Positions 51,185 to 60,664 are shown, numbered from the stretch's first letter. The stretch is DNA of 64,000 bases from Lachnospiraceae bacterium (GCA_028689585.1 JAQVCW010000011.1:49217-113216); one strand, 5' to 3'. Numbers and translations: made by a program. Notes: generated by a model not told the origin, from the letters alone.

Positions 51185-52072
51185 ATGGATAAGATACTGC
51201 GGGATAAAAAGGCAATATTTATTTTTATAGCGCCGGCGTTGGCGATGTTTGTAGTGATTTTGGTCATTCCGATTATTCAGATGTTCTATTATTCGCTCTG
51301 TGATTATGCTGCGCTGACACCGCCAAAGTTTATAGGACTGGCAAATTATAAGAAATTATTCACAAATGATTCTACGTTTCGGATGGCCCTGAAAAACTCG
51401 ATTTTCTTTATGATTTTTTCGGCAATTACGCAGCAGATAGTCGGACTGCTGCTGGCGGTATTCCTGACGAATATACCAAAGGGGAGAAACATATTTAAAA
51501 ATATTTATTATCTGCCCTGCGTGTTGTCATCGGCGGCGCTTGGTCTGCTGTGGGCATTTTTATTTAATCCTAAGATCGGTATCAACCAACTGCTGGCAAA
51601 GATCGGGATTGAAGGCCCTCTGTGGCTGATGGAATCCAAAGGCTTTATAGTACTGCCCATGTGGGTGATCGCATTTGTGGCTCTGTGGCAGTATGTGGGA
51701 CAGAACATGATGCTCTATATGGCACAGATTACCGGAATTTCGAGAGATCTGTACGAGGCATCCTATGTGGACGGAGCGTCCAAATGGAAATCATTCCGCT
51801 ATATTACTCTTCCGCTGATCAAACCAATGGTAGTAACTTCGCTGTCACTTAACTGTATCGGTTCCCTGAAGTTCTTCGATCTGGTGTACAACATGACCCA
51901 GGGCGGGCCGAACCACAGAACAGACGTGCTGGCAACGGAGCTGTACGCAGAGGGGTTCAATTACTTTAAATACGGCTATGCCAGCGCAATTTCGGTTGTG
52001 CTTCTGGTGCTGTGCCTGGTTGTAACTGTCGTTATCAAGAAAGCGGTCAAAGTAGAGACTTACGAGGGATAG
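51185..52072 (+). CDS. Sugar ABC transporter permease (MalF-like)
   Basis: This 295-residue permease has six hydrophobic segments. The EAA docking loop is DLYEASYVDGASKWKSFRYITLPLIKP, standard for CUT1 permeases. FIAPALAMFVVILVIPI is the first helix. AAGGGAGG precedes ATG 51185. It pairs with the next gene's product. Confidence 0.93.
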   Translation: MDKILRDKKAIFIFIAPALAMFVVILVIPIIQMFYYSLCDYAALTPPKFIGLANYKKLFTNDSTFRMALKNSIFFMIFSAITQQIVGLLLAVFLTNIPKGRNIFKNIYYLPCVLSSAALGLLWAFLFNPKIGINQLLAKIGIEGPLWLMESKGFIVLPMWVIAFVALWQYVGQNMMLYMAQITGISRDLYEASYVDGASKWKSFRYITLPLIKPMVVTSLSLNCIGSLKFFDLVYNMTQGGPNHRTDVLATELYAEGFNYFKYGYASAISVVLLVLCLVVTVVIKKAVKVETYEG

Positions 52073-52085
52073 GAGGACCAGAAAA

Positions 52086-52943
52086 ATGGAAAAAACAAAA
52101 ATGATAAAAAACCCAAAGAAGAAAATTGGTCCTGCTGTCACACTGATCTATCTTTTTCTGGCAGTTCTGGCGGTGATCTACCTGGCTCCGCTGCTGTGGA
52201 TGCTCTGTGTATCCTTAAAAGACAATGCGGGTGTAATGGCATCCCCGTTCTCAATTCCCACTACCTTTCAATGGCAGAATTATGCTGATGCATGGTCAAT
52301 GGGAAAATTGGGGATCGCGCTGATAAATTCTGTGCTGGTCTGCGGCGTTACGCTGGTGGTCAGTCTGCTGTTTGGTTCCATGGCGGCATTTGCCATTGCC
52401 AGAATGAAATGGAAACTGTCAGAAGCGGCTCATACCTTCTTCCTGATCGGAATGATGGTTCCGGTACACTGCATCCTGATACCGCTGTTTGTCCGGTTTG
52501 CGAAAATGGGCCTGACCAATTCCAGATTTGGCCTGATGCTTCCTTATATCACATTTTCACTTCCAATGACTATATTTTTGCTGACCAGTTTTTTCAGATC
52601 CATGCCGGGAGAGCTGTTTGAAGCGGCTGCCATTGACGGATGCGGAATTTACCGCTGCTTCTTTAAAATTGCATTTCCATTGTGCCGTACCGGTTTCTTT
52701 GTATCCGGTCTGATGACCTTTGTAAACAACTGGAATGAATTGCTGATGGCTATGGTATTTATTTCAGATCCGAATAAAAAGACGCTGCCGGTGACACTGA
52801 CCTATTTCGTAGGTCCCTATGCGACCAATTATGTGCAGATGTTCGCAGCAATTATTATCGCAATAGCACCTACGGTTATCGTTTACAGCTTGTTCAGCAA
52901 TCAGATCGTAGAAGGTCTGACAACAGGTGCAGTAAAAGGCTGA
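52086..52943 (+). CDS. Sugar ABC transporter permease (MalG-like)
   Basis: This 285-residue permease has six hydrophobic segments, with docking loop ELFEAAAIDGCGIYRCFFKIAFPLCR and SLPMTIFLLTSFFRSMP upstream of it. ATG 52086 follows AGGAGG by 8 bases and starts 13 bp after MalF-like. The C-terminal IVEGLTTGAVKG is typical. Confidence 0.93.
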   Translation: MEKTKMIKNPKKKIGPAVTLIYLFLAVLAVIYLAPLLWMLCVSLKDNAGVMASPFSIPTTFQWQNYADAWSMGKLGIALINSVLVCGVTLVVSLLFGSMAAFAIARMKWKLSEAAHTFFLIGMMVPVHCILIPLFVRFAKMGLTNSRFGLMLPYITFSLPMTIFLLTSFFRSMPGELFEAAAIDGCGIYRCFFKIAFPLCRTGFFVSGLMTFVNNWNELLMAMVFISDPNKKTLPVTLTYFVGPYATNYVQMFAAIIIAIAPTVIVYSLFSNQIVEGLTTGAVKG

Positions 52944-53002
52944 TGCAGCGCAGACCGGCTAAATGACGTACGGAAAAGGACGCAGCCAGCGGGAGGAAAA
53001 CT

Positions 53003-55096
53003 ATGAATCGAAACGAAGCGAGGAGCCGGGCTAAAGAGCTGGTTTCTCAGATGAAATTGGAAGAAAAAGTAACCCAGATCCGATACAATGCTCCGGCAAT
53101 TGACCGTCTTGGCATTCCGGCTTACAACTGGTGGAACGAAGCGCTGCATGGGGTTGCCAGAGCGGGTACAGCAACCAGCTTTCCCCAGGCCATCGGCATG
53201 GCAGCCACATTTGATGAAGCCCTGCTCTATGACATCGCAGATGTGATTGCGATAGAGGGAAGAGCGAAATACAATGCATATTCGGAATATGAAGACCGGG
53301 ATATCTACAAAGGGCTGACCTTCTGGTCCCCCAATGTAAATATCTTTCGGGATCCCAGATGGGGGCGGGGCCAGGAGACCTATGGGGAAGACCCTTATCT
53401 GAGCGGCACGCTTGGAACTGCATTTGTAAAGGGAATGCAGGGCGATGGGGAATATCTGAAGGCGGCTGCCTGCGCAAAGCATTTTGCAGCGCACTCGGGA
53501 CCGGAGGCAGTCCGGCACCAGTTCAATGCCGAAGTATCTCAGAAGGATCTGTATGAAACCTATCTGCCGGCATTTGAAGCGCTGGTGAAGGAGGCCGGAG
53601 TAGAGGCAGTCATGGGTGCCTACAACCGCACCAATGGGGAACCCTGCTGTGGAAGTCCGACACTGATACAGAAAATTCTGCGGGATGAATGGAAGTTTGA
53701 AGGGCATTATGTATCCGACTGCTGGGCAGTGCGGGATTTCCATGAGCATCATAAGGTGACAAAGACTCCGGCGGAGTCCGCAGCCATGGCCATGAATGCA
53801 GGGTGCGATCTGAACTGCGGCAATACATTTCTGGCTATGTGGGATGCCTGTAAGGCAGGAATGGTTTCGGAAGAGAGGATTACAGAGGCGGTGGTTCGTC
53901 TGTATACGACACGTTTTCTGCTGGGATTGTTTGATGAAACTGAGTATGATGAGATCCCATATGAAATGGTAGAATGTCCAAAACACCTGAGACTGTCCGA
54001 AAAAGCAGCCAGAGAAAGCATGGTACTGCTGAAAAATAATGGGCTGCTTCCATTAAAAAAAGAAGCAATAGGAACCATCGGTGTGATTGGACCCAATGCA
54101 AACAGCAGGGAAGCGCTGATCGGAAATTATCACGGCACCTCCTCGGAATACATTACTGTGCTGGAAGGAATCCAGCGCTATGTGGGAGAGGATGTGCGGG
54201 TACTCTACTCGGAAGGCTGTTCCATGAAAGACAGCAGGGTGGAACATCTGGCAATTGACAATGACCGTCTGTCAGAGGCTATGATCGTTGCGGAACACAG
54301 CGATGTAGTGGTGCTGGTGGTTGGCCTGAACGAAACGCTGGAAGGGGAAGAAGGAGACGAGGGAAATAATTACGCCTCCGGAGATAAAGACAGCCTGCTT
54401 TTGCCCAAGCCGCAGCGGGAGCTGATGAAGGCAGTGGCTGAGATGGGAAAACCGGTGGTCTTGGCGCTCATGGCAGGCAGTGATATGGACCTGTCCTATG
54501 CGGATGAGCAGTTCGACGCCGTGATGCTGTTGTGGTACCCGGGTGCCAGGGGGGGCAAAGCCTTTGCCGAGCTGCTGTTTGGCGATGCCTCGCCGTCAGG
54601 AAAGCTCTGTGTCACCTTCTATGACGGGATAGAAGCACTGCCGGATTTCGAAGACTATTCCATGAAGGGGCGGACCTACCGCTACCTGGAGCAGAAGCCG
54701 GAGTATCCATTTGGGTATGGTCTGACCTACGGTGATGCAGAATGTACAGCGGCAGAGTGGTCGAAGCAGACACCATATCAGATCAGGGTAAAACTGGTCA
54801 ATCATGGGGAATGCCGGATCGAAGAGGTAGTACAGATCTACGCTGAAGCCTGTGAGAACAGCCTGGCGCCGGGGCATCCAAGGCTCTGCGGTTTCCGGCG
54901 CACAGCACTGAGGCCCGGGGAGGAAAAGGAAATTACGGTGTATTTGGATTCTCATACCTACACTGTGATTGACGAAGCGGGAAATCGGGTTTCCGGCGGC
55001 AGCCACTACCGTCTCTATGCCGGCACCAGCCAGCCGGATCAGCGCAGCGCAGAACTGCTTGGGCATACACCCGTAAAGGTTGAGGTGGATCTGTAA
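53003..55096 (+). CDS. GH3 family beta-xylosidase/beta-glucosidase
   Basis: This 697-residue cytoplasmic enzyme removes terminal beta-linked sugars. The nucleophile is Asp239 in GHYVSDCWAV. IPAYNWWNEALHGVA, WSPNVNIFRDPRWGRGQETYGEDP and KHFAAHSGPE are the GH3 N-domain; the C-terminal domain has VVVLVVGLNETLEGEEGD and GKAFAELLFGDASPSGKL, and a fibronectin-like end. WWNEALHG is typical of the beta-xylosidase branch. No signal peptide. Being last in the sugar ABC operon, it digests the imported oligosaccharide. GGGAGGA precedes ATG 53003. Confidence 0.93.
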   Translation: MNRNEARSRAKELVSQMKLEEKVTQIRYNAPAIDRLGIPAYNWWNEALHGVARAGTATSFPQAIGMAATFDEALLYDIADVIAIEGRAKYNAYSEYEDRDIYKGLTFWSPNVNIFRDPRWGRGQETYGEDPYLSGTLGTAFVKGMQGDGEYLKAAACAKHFAAHSGPEAVRHQFNAEVSQKDLYETYLPAFEALVKEAGVEAVMGAYNRTNGEPCCGSPTLIQKILRDEWKFEGHYVSDCWAVRDFHEHHKVTKTPAESAAMAMNAGCDLNCGNTFLAMWDACKAGMVSEERITEAVVRLYTTRFLLGLFDETEYDEIPYEMVECPKHLRLSEKAARESMVLLKNNGLLPLKKEAIGTIGVIGPNANSREALIGNYHGTSSEYITVLEGIQRYVGEDVRVLYSEGCSMKDSRVEHLAIDNDRLSEAMIVAEHSDVVVLVVGLNETLEGEEGDEGNNYASGDKDSLLLPKPQRELMKAVAEMGKPVVLALMAGSDMDLSYADEQFDAVMLLWYPGARGGKAFAELLFGDASPSGKLCVTFYDGIEALPDFEDYSMKGRTYRYLEQKPEYPFGYGLTYGDAECTAAEWSKQTPYQIRVKLVNHGECRIEEVVQIYAEACENSLAPGHPRLCGFRRTALRPGEEKEITVYLDSHTYTVIDEAGNRVSGGSHYRLYAGTSQPDQRSAELLGHTPVKVEVDL

Positions 55097-55175
55097 TCCA
55101 CGGAGCTGTTCCGATGCATTGTGGCAGAAAAGCTGACTTGTCAAAAATGAAGTATCTCATATCGAAAAAATAGTG

Positions 55176-55181
55176 TATAAT
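55176..55181 (+). promoter_or_regulatory. Probable -10 box of the flippase gene
   Basis: TATAAT (55176-55181) without a good -35 match. A small GCTTAC-GAA-GTAAGC hairpin follows (55190-55205). Confidence 0.45.
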
Positions 55182-55254
55182 ATGCCTGTAGCTTACGAAG
55201 TAAGCGTATGGAATGTATGCAGCTACACTAAATTTCGGAAGGGATCCTGGACAA

Positions 55255-56877
55255 GTGAAACAGAAAAATAATCTGGTAAAGAATGCATCATTTTTGATGA
55301 TTGCAGCAATGATATCAAAAGTAATCGGACTTTTATATAAGAGCCCTCTTTCTTCCATCGTAGGAAGCATGGGAATGGGGTACATCAGTCTTGCGCAGAA
55401 TGCGTATATGATTCTGCTGATGATCTCTTCCTTCAGTATTCCTCAGGCAGTATCGAAACTGATCTCCGAGCGGCTGGCACTGAAGGACTACAAAAATGCT
55501 CAGAAAATCTTCAAAGGTTCCATGATCTATGCCGCAGTGATGGGGCTTGTCGTGGCGCTGTTCTGCCTTTTGGGCGCAAAGCTGATCATTCCCAGCAACC
55601 AGCCCAATGCGGTGCTGGCTCTTCAGGTGCTGGCACCGACCATATTCCTTTCAGGAATTTTGGGCGTTTTTCGCGGATACTTTCAGGCTTACCGGAATAT
55701 GATGCCCTCTTCTTTGTCTCAGATTCTGGAACAGATTTTAAATGCGGCTGTGAGTATTCTGGTGGCCTGGCTCTTTATTACCTTCATTTCAGATGGGACA
55801 GAAGGCAGTGTGGCAAAATGGGGAGCGGCAGGTTCCACCGTGGGCACAGGGGCCGGTGTGGTGGCAGCTCTGATTTTCATGCTGTTTGCCTATCGTCTGA
55901 ACCGAAGAGGAATTCGCAACAGGATTGAGCGGGATATGCAGCATCAGGAAGAATCTTACCGTGATATTTTCCGTCTGATCATCATGATCGTCTCTCCCAT
56001 TATACTGAGTGCTTTCGTCTACAATATCAATGGATATTTAAATGGTGTGTTTTTTTCAGAGATACAGGGAAAGCAGGGAATGAATGCGGATACCATCAGT
56101 ATTTTGTACGCAGAATATGCTACTTATTTTATGAGCATTATCAATATTCCGCTGACCTTGTCCAGTGCGGCGCCCACCTCCATGATACCGGAGGTTTCCG
56201 CCCTCTATATCAGAGGAAATCTGGCAGAGACCAGGGAGCGGATTCATCAGACCACCTGGCTGTCCATGTTTATTTCCATTCCCTGTGCCATGGGAATGGC
56301 GGTTCTGGGACATCCTATTGTTTCTCTTTTATTCCATGGGACAAAGGGAGTGGCAGGCAACCTGCTGATGATGGGAGCATTTACCATTCTGCTGAACGGA
56401 ATGTCCAATATTTCCAATGCGGTGCTTCAGGCCATAGGAAAGCCGAAAATCCCCATGATCACAGCAGCCGCAGCGTTGGCAGTGGATGTGGCGGCAGTGA
56501 CGGCGCTGCTTCTATTTACAAAGCTGGGCGTGTATGCACTGCTGGTGGCGATGATTATTTATTCTCTGGTAGTCTGCGTTTTAAATGACTACTATATGAA
56601 AAAATATCTGAAGTACAAAAATCCATGGAAAGAAGCTTATCTGAAACCGCTCTTGGCGGCACTGCCTATGGGAGCCGTGGCAGGAGGAGTTTATCTTGGA
56701 GTACATAAATTACTGCATTCCAACCTTATCAGCCTGGGCGCAGCCGTTCTTCTGGCGGTACCGGTCTATTTTGCAGTCTACCTTTTCATAAGCAGGCCTT
56801 CAGAGCAGGAAGTTCTGTCCATGCCGGGCGGAAGATTTATTTTGAAATTCGGACGAAAGCTCCATATCTGCGGCTGA
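55255..56877 (+). CDS. Polysaccharide/lipid flippase of the SpoVB/MurJ-like MOP family
   Basis: This 540-residue membrane protein has about fourteen hydrophobic segments. NNLVKNASFLMIAAMISKVIGLLYKSP at the start and FRGYFQAYRNMMPSSLSQILEQ are SpoVB-family signatures. It probably flips lipid-linked cell-wall or polysaccharide precursors across the membrane. GTG 55255 is favoured by GGAAGGGA at 55237-55244; an ATG at 55213 has no ribosome site. No spore or glycan genes adjoin. Confidence 0.88.
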   Translation: MKQKNNLVKNASFLMIAAMISKVIGLLYKSPLSSIVGSMGMGYISLAQNAYMILLMISSFSIPQAVSKLISERLALKDYKNAQKIFKGSMIYAAVMGLVVALFCLLGAKLIIPSNQPNAVLALQVLAPTIFLSGILGVFRGYFQAYRNMMPSSLSQILEQILNAAVSILVAWLFITFISDGTEGSVAKWGAAGSTVGTGAGVVAALIFMLFAYRLNRRGIRNRIERDMQHQEESYRDIFRLIIMIVSPIILSAFVYNINGYLNGVFFSEIQGKQGMNADTISILYAEYATYFMSIINIPLTLSSAAPTSMIPEVSALYIRGNLAETRERIHQTTWLSMFISIPCAMGMAVLGHPIVSLLFHGTKGVAGNLLMMGAFTILLNGMSNISNAVLQAIGKPKIPMITAAAALAVDVAAVTALLLFTKLGVYALLVAMIIYSLVVCVLNDYYMKKYLKYKNPWKEAYLKPLLAALPMGAVAGGVYLGVHKLLHSNLISLGAAVLLAVPVYFAVYLFISRPSEQEVLSMPGGRFILKFGRKLHICG

Positions 56878-56969
56878 CAACAAACAGTTGTCGTTTAACA
56901 AGAATGATTTGTTTGATTTGATACCCGATCTGTGTTAATTTATTAACGAAAAACAGGGAGGTGAATCAA

Positions 56970-57041
56970 ATGACATTAGCAGTTGCTTGTATCGCATTGT
57001 CCATCATTTCTTTAGGACTTGTAGGAAAATACAATGATTAA
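56970..57041 (+). CDS. 23-residue hydrophobic peptide with strong ribosome site
   Basis: ATG 56970 is preceded by GGGAGGTGA (56956-56964), and the frame runs 23 codons to TAA 57039. The peptide is one membrane helix (about residues 2-18, Ala/Ile/Leu/Ser rich) with a GKYND tail. It sits alone between the flippase and a LysR gene. It could be a small membrane protein, a signalling peptide or the hydrophobic part of a type I toxin-antitoxin pair. No database recognition. Confidence 0.6.
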   Translation: MTLAVACIALSIISLGLVGKYND

Positions 57042-57106
57042 TTGAAATTGACATAAATCCGGAAAAAAGATATAGTGTAAGAAATACATATGAAGAGGTG
57101 AACTCA

Positions 57107-57994
57107 TTGGATACAAAGGTGTTCCCATATTTTATTACACTTTATCAGACGCGCAATATGCATAAGGCAGCAGAGCAGTTGTATATCACACAGCAGGGGC
57201 TCAGCCGCATTCTTCAAAATCTGGAAAAAGAATTTGGAGTGCATTTTTTTGAACGAAATAAGTATGGAATGTTTCCGACAAAGGCCGGGGACAAGTTTTA
57301 TGAATATGCAGTCGGGATGCAGAGAGACCTGAACCGGATGCAGTTAGATATTCATGAATTGGCTACAGGCAGAGAAGAACTGAGAATTGCCTGTGCCTAT
57401 GGTACGATGCATATCTTATACCAATATATTCAGATGTTCTATCGAAAGTACCCAGACATATGGATCAAATGGATTGAATATACGGACCTTCAGACGGATC
57501 GGATTCTTCAGAAAGAAGAAGTTGATCTGGCTTTTTGCGTGTCCGGAGAAGGGCAGGAAAAGTTTGAACTGTTTCCGCTGTTTCAAAGACAGATTATGCT
57601 TCTGGTGTATCCGGGGCATCCTTTCTGGAACCGGCAAAGCATTGAAGTAAAGGATCTGAAGGGGGAGAAAATCGTAATGGAGGGCAGTCAGTTCCACATT
57701 TTTTCCAGCTTTCGGGAAAAATGTCTGGAGGCCGGCTTCTATCCGGATATTGTTGCCCAGACTACGGAGATGAATCTGTGTCACAAGCTCTGCCGGATGA
57801 AGGAAGGACTGGGAATTGCCATTGATTTTATTGCCAAATTAAATGATGCAGAAGACATCAAAGCCATTCCCATTGAGACGGAGGGCTTTGAATGGCAGGT
57901 CAGTCTGGCGGCGAAAAGGGGAAGAAAGAAACGGCCCGGGGCGGAAAAATTTCTGCAGTTTATACGGGAGCAGTTTGAAGCCTGCCTTCTGTAA
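57107..57994 (+). CDS. LysR-family transcriptional regulator
   Basis: This 295-residue LTTR has VFPYFITLYQTRNMHKAAEQL to FERNKYGMFPTKAGD as winged helix (1-60) and a two-lobe effector domain. TTG 57107 is preferred since AGAGGTG (57094-57100) is its ribosome site; a GTG at 57098 lies inside that site. Possible targets are the adjacent peptide gene or the GNAT gene; no divergent operon is present. Confidence 0.9.
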   Translation: MDTKVFPYFITLYQTRNMHKAAEQLYITQQGLSRILQNLEKEFGVHFFERNKYGMFPTKAGDKFYEYAVGMQRDLNRMQLDIHELATGREELRIACAYGTMHILYQYIQMFYRKYPDIWIKWIEYTDLQTDRILQKEEVDLAFCVSGEGQEKFELFPLFQRQIMLLVYPGHPFWNRQSIEVKDLKGEKIVMEGSQFHIFSSFREKCLEAGFYPDIVAQTTEMNLCHKLCRMKEGLGIAIDFIAKLNDAEDIKAIPIETEGFEWQVSLAAKRGRKKRPGAEKFLQFIREQFEACLL

Positions 57995-58012
57995 AATTCA
58001 GTAAAATAAGAT

Positions 58013-58268
58013 TGTGTTAAGTTTTCTATGAAAACTTAACATGCAGTGTCAGCCCATTTGCCGCAGGCAAATTTGAAATGGGCTGATGTTCCAAGAAATG
58101 TGTTAAGTTTTCTATGAAAACTTAACATGCAGCGTCAGCCCATTTGCCGCAGGCAAATTTGAAATGGGCTGATGTTCCAAGAAATGTGTTAAGTTTTCTA
58201 TGAAAACTTAACATGCAGCGTCAGCCCATTTGCCCAAGGCAAATTTAAGATGGGCTGATATTTCATAA
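58013..58268 (+). repeat. Three tandem 86 bp hairpin repeats
   Basis: Units start at 58013, 58099 and 58185. Each has a perfect 10 bp hairpin (GTTAAGTTTT, loop CTATG, AAAACTTAAC) and a second hairpin (TCAGCCCAT with ATGGGCTGA around TTGCC/GGCAA). Units one and two are almost identical; the third differs at a few bases. There are no spacers, so it is not a CRISPR array. AAGGAG of the GNAT gene follows directly. Confidence 0.95.
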
Positions 58269-58281
58269 GGAGAAATGCAGC

Positions 58282-58869
58282 ATGATCAGAACAGCAAAAG
58301 AAGAGGACGCAGAAAAGCTGCTGAAAATATATGCTTACTATGTGGAAAAAACAGCAGTCAGCTTTGAATATACGGTGCCGGCGGTGGAGGAATTCCGTGA
58401 GAGAATAAAAAATGTGTTAAAAAAATATCCATATCTTGTGTCAGAAATGGAAGGTGAGATTGTGGGCTATGCTTATGCCGGTCCTTTTAAAGAGAGAGCG
58501 GCTTATGACCGGGCGGTGGAAACCACCATATACCTCCGGAAAGATAAAAAAAGACAGGGGCTGGGAAAAGAACTGTATCGGGCCTTGGAAAATGCCCTGG
58601 CACTTCAGCATATTTTAAATTTGAATGCCTGCATCGCCTGTCCGGCGGCAGAGGAGGACGAATATATCACAAAGGACAGCCAGATCTATCATGCACATCT
58701 GGGCTATCGGCTGGTTGGGGAATTTCAGAAATGCGGTTACAAGTTCAATCGCTGGTACAATATGGTGTGGATGGAGAAGCAGATCGGAGCGCATCCGGAA
58801 AATCCGCTGCCGATTCGGAGGTTTGATGAAATCCGGGAGGAATTATGGGAACGGTTTGGCATATCATGA
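58282..58869 (+). CDS. GNAT-family N-acetyltransferase (phosphinothricin-acetyltransferase-like)
   Basis: This 195-residue acetyltransferase has MIRTAKEEDAEKLLKIYAYYVEKTAVSFE at the start and the acetyl-CoA loop RKDKKRQGLGKELYRAL (V/I-x-x-x-x-R/Q-x-x-G-x-G/A). HLGYRLVGEFQKCGYKFNRWYNMVWMEK is typical of the Pat/Bar subgroup, which acetylates amines or amino acid analogues. AAGGAGA precedes ATG 58282. A long hairpin-repeat leader separates it from upstream genes. Confidence 0.9.
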   Translation: MIRTAKEEDAEKLLKIYAYYVEKTAVSFEYTVPAVEEFRERIKNVLKKYPYLVSEMEGEIVGYAYAGPFKERAAYDRAVETTIYLRKDKKRQGLGKELYRALENALALQHILNLNACIACPAAEEDEYITKDSQIYHAHLGYRLVGEFQKCGYKFNRWYNMVWMEKQIGAHPENPLPIRRFDEIREELWERFGIS

Positions 58870-58906
58870 AATAAGAAAAGAAGAATGCAGAGGCGGCATA
58901 GATTCT

Positions 58907-60664
58907 GTGAATAGTCAAAAAATAGAAAATTTATTGAATTTGGCTTTAGATTCTACAGAAGAGGAGCGGGAAAAATCCATGAATCTGGATGTGGGATACG
59001 ATCCCCAAAACCGGGAGTGGGAGCTGATAGTGAAGTATTCAGAGGGAATATCAGAGGATTCTGATCTGCTGGCCAATCTGGTGAAGCTGTCTTATGGCTA
59101 TGGTATTATAAGAATTCCGGCTTCCCGTATCCCGGAACTGGCTGCTCATCCGGCTATTGAATATATTGAAAAACCAAAGAGGCTGTTCTTTGCCGTGAAT
59201 CGCGGCAAGGCAGCCTCTTGTTTTTCTGCGGTGCAGACACCGGAGGTGGACCTGAAGGGACAGGGAATCATCGTGGCAGTAATCGATTCCGGTGTGGATT
59301 ATTTTCATCCGGATTTTCGAAAGGAAGATGGAAGCACCCGGATTCTCGCGATCTGGGATCAGACTTCGGCAGCAGGCACTCCGCCAAAGGGTTTTTTGCG
59401 GGGTAGCGAATTTAGTCAGGAACAGATCAATCAGGCGCTGAGCCTTGGAAGAAGAGAAGAGGGATACTCAATTGTCCCCAGCATTGACTACAGCGGACAT
59501 GGAACGGAAGTGCTCGGCATCGCAGCGGGGAACGGAAATGCCTCCGGCGGCCAGTATGCAGGAGGAGCACCACAGAGCGATATCCTGGTGGTAAAGCTGG
59601 GAACGCCGGGAGAAAATGCATTTCCCAGCACCACAGAGCTGATGCAGGCCCTGGAATATGTCATCCAAAAAGCCAGGGAATACCAGAAACCGGTGGCGGT
59701 AAATTTGAGTTTTGGAAATGTATACGGTTCCCATACCGGTACCTCCCTGCTGGAAACCTATATAAATGAAATGGCAGATCAATGGAAAAATGTAATTTCT
59801 GTGGGAACCGGCAATGAGGGCGGAGGCCGCGGGCATGCTTCCGGGCGTTTGATACCGGATCAGACCACACTGCTGGAATTTGCGGTAGCGGAGGCGGAAA
59901 CAGTTCTGAACCTCCAGTTGTGGAAGAACTATGCGGATGAAATGGAAATTATACTATATCACCCTAATGGAGAGAGCATCACTCTGGGCGGAGGTCAGGA
60001 AAGGACAGGAGAAGGAGCGGCAGGGGCATACCGGTATCGTATGGGAAGGACAGAATTGCTGGTTTATTACGGAATGCCGGCGCCCTACCGGGTGAATCAG
60101 GAAATATATATTGATTTTATCCCCGCAGAAGATTTTGTGGATTCCGGAGTCTGGAAAATAGAACTGCTTCCGAAACGCATTACATCGGGCAATTATGACC
60201 TTTGGCTGCCTCCGGAGCAGGTGCTGAACTTTGGCACGGGATTTCGGCGCCCTTCTCCGGATACGACACTGACCATCCCCTCCACGGCAGAAAAAGTGAT
60301 TTCAGTAGGAGCCTACGATTCCAACCGCATGGCCTTTGCTTCCTTTTCCGGCAGAGGGTACACCAGCTATCCTGAAAAAATCAAGCCCACACTGGTGGCG
60401 CCCGGAGTAAATATCACAACCACAGCCCCGGGCGGAGGTTATGTTTCCGTGACCGGAACATCCTTTGCCGCCCCGTTTGTGACGGCGGCAGCGGCACTTT
60501 TGATGCAGTGGGGCATAGTGAATGGGGCAGATCCGTACCTTTACGGAGAAAAGGTCAAAGCGTACCTGCAGCGTGGCGCGAGAAAGCTGCCGGGGTTTGA
60601 GCAGTGGCCGAACCCGCAGGCGGGGTGGGGGGCGCTGTGCGTGAGGGATTCATTGCCGGTTTGA
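58907..60664 (+). CDS. S8 family subtilisin-like peptidase (Csp-like)
   Basis: This 585-residue serine protease has the complete triad: Asp127 in VIDSGVDYFHPDF, His198 in GHGTEVLGIAAG and Ser519 in GTSFAAPFVTAA. The N-terminal about 90 residues form a prodomain-like region, and a 130-residue insertion lies between His and Ser, as in Clostridium CspB/CspA-type proteases that process spore germination enzymes. No signal peptide. GTG 58907 is preferred (GAGGCGG upstream); the frame extends further back, but that part overlaps the GNAT gene. The spore role is family inference only. Confidence 0.9.
   Translation: MNSQKIENLLNLALDSTEEEREKSMNLDVGYDPQNREWELIVKYSEGISEDSDLLANLVKLSYGYGIIRIPASRIPELAAHPAIEYIEKPKRLFFAVNRGKAASCFSAVQTPEVDLKGQGIIVAVIDSGVDYFHPDFRKEDGSTRILAIWDQTSAAGTPPKGFLRGSEFSQEQINQALSLGRREEGYSIVPSIDYSGHGTEVLGIAAGNGNASGGQYAGGAPQSDILVVKLGTPGENAFPSTTELMQALEYVIQKAREYQKPVAVNLSFGNVYGSHTGTSLLETYINEMADQWKNVISVGTGNEGGGRGHASGRLIPDQTTLLEFAVAEAETVLNLQLWKNYADEMEIILYHPNGESITLGGGQERTGEGAAGAYRYRMGRTELLVYYGMPAPYRVNQEIYIDFIPAEDFVDSGVWKIELLPKRITSGNYDLWLPPEQVLNFGTGFRRPSPDTTLTIPSTAEKVISVGAYDSNRMAFASFSGRGYTSYPEKIKPTLVAPGVNITTTAPGGGYVSVTGTSFAAPFVTAAAALLMQWGIVNGADPYLYGEKVKAYLQRGARKLPGFEQWPNPQAGWGALCVRDSLPV

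Noticed and set aside
58013..58268. Possible CRISPR array
   Set aside because: The 86 bp units are directly contiguous, nearly identical throughout and lack unique spacers; no cas genes are present.
58625..58906. Upstream extension of the subtilisin gene
   Set aside because: This part lies inside the GNAT coding region in another frame and does not resemble a protease; GTG 58907 is the sensible start.
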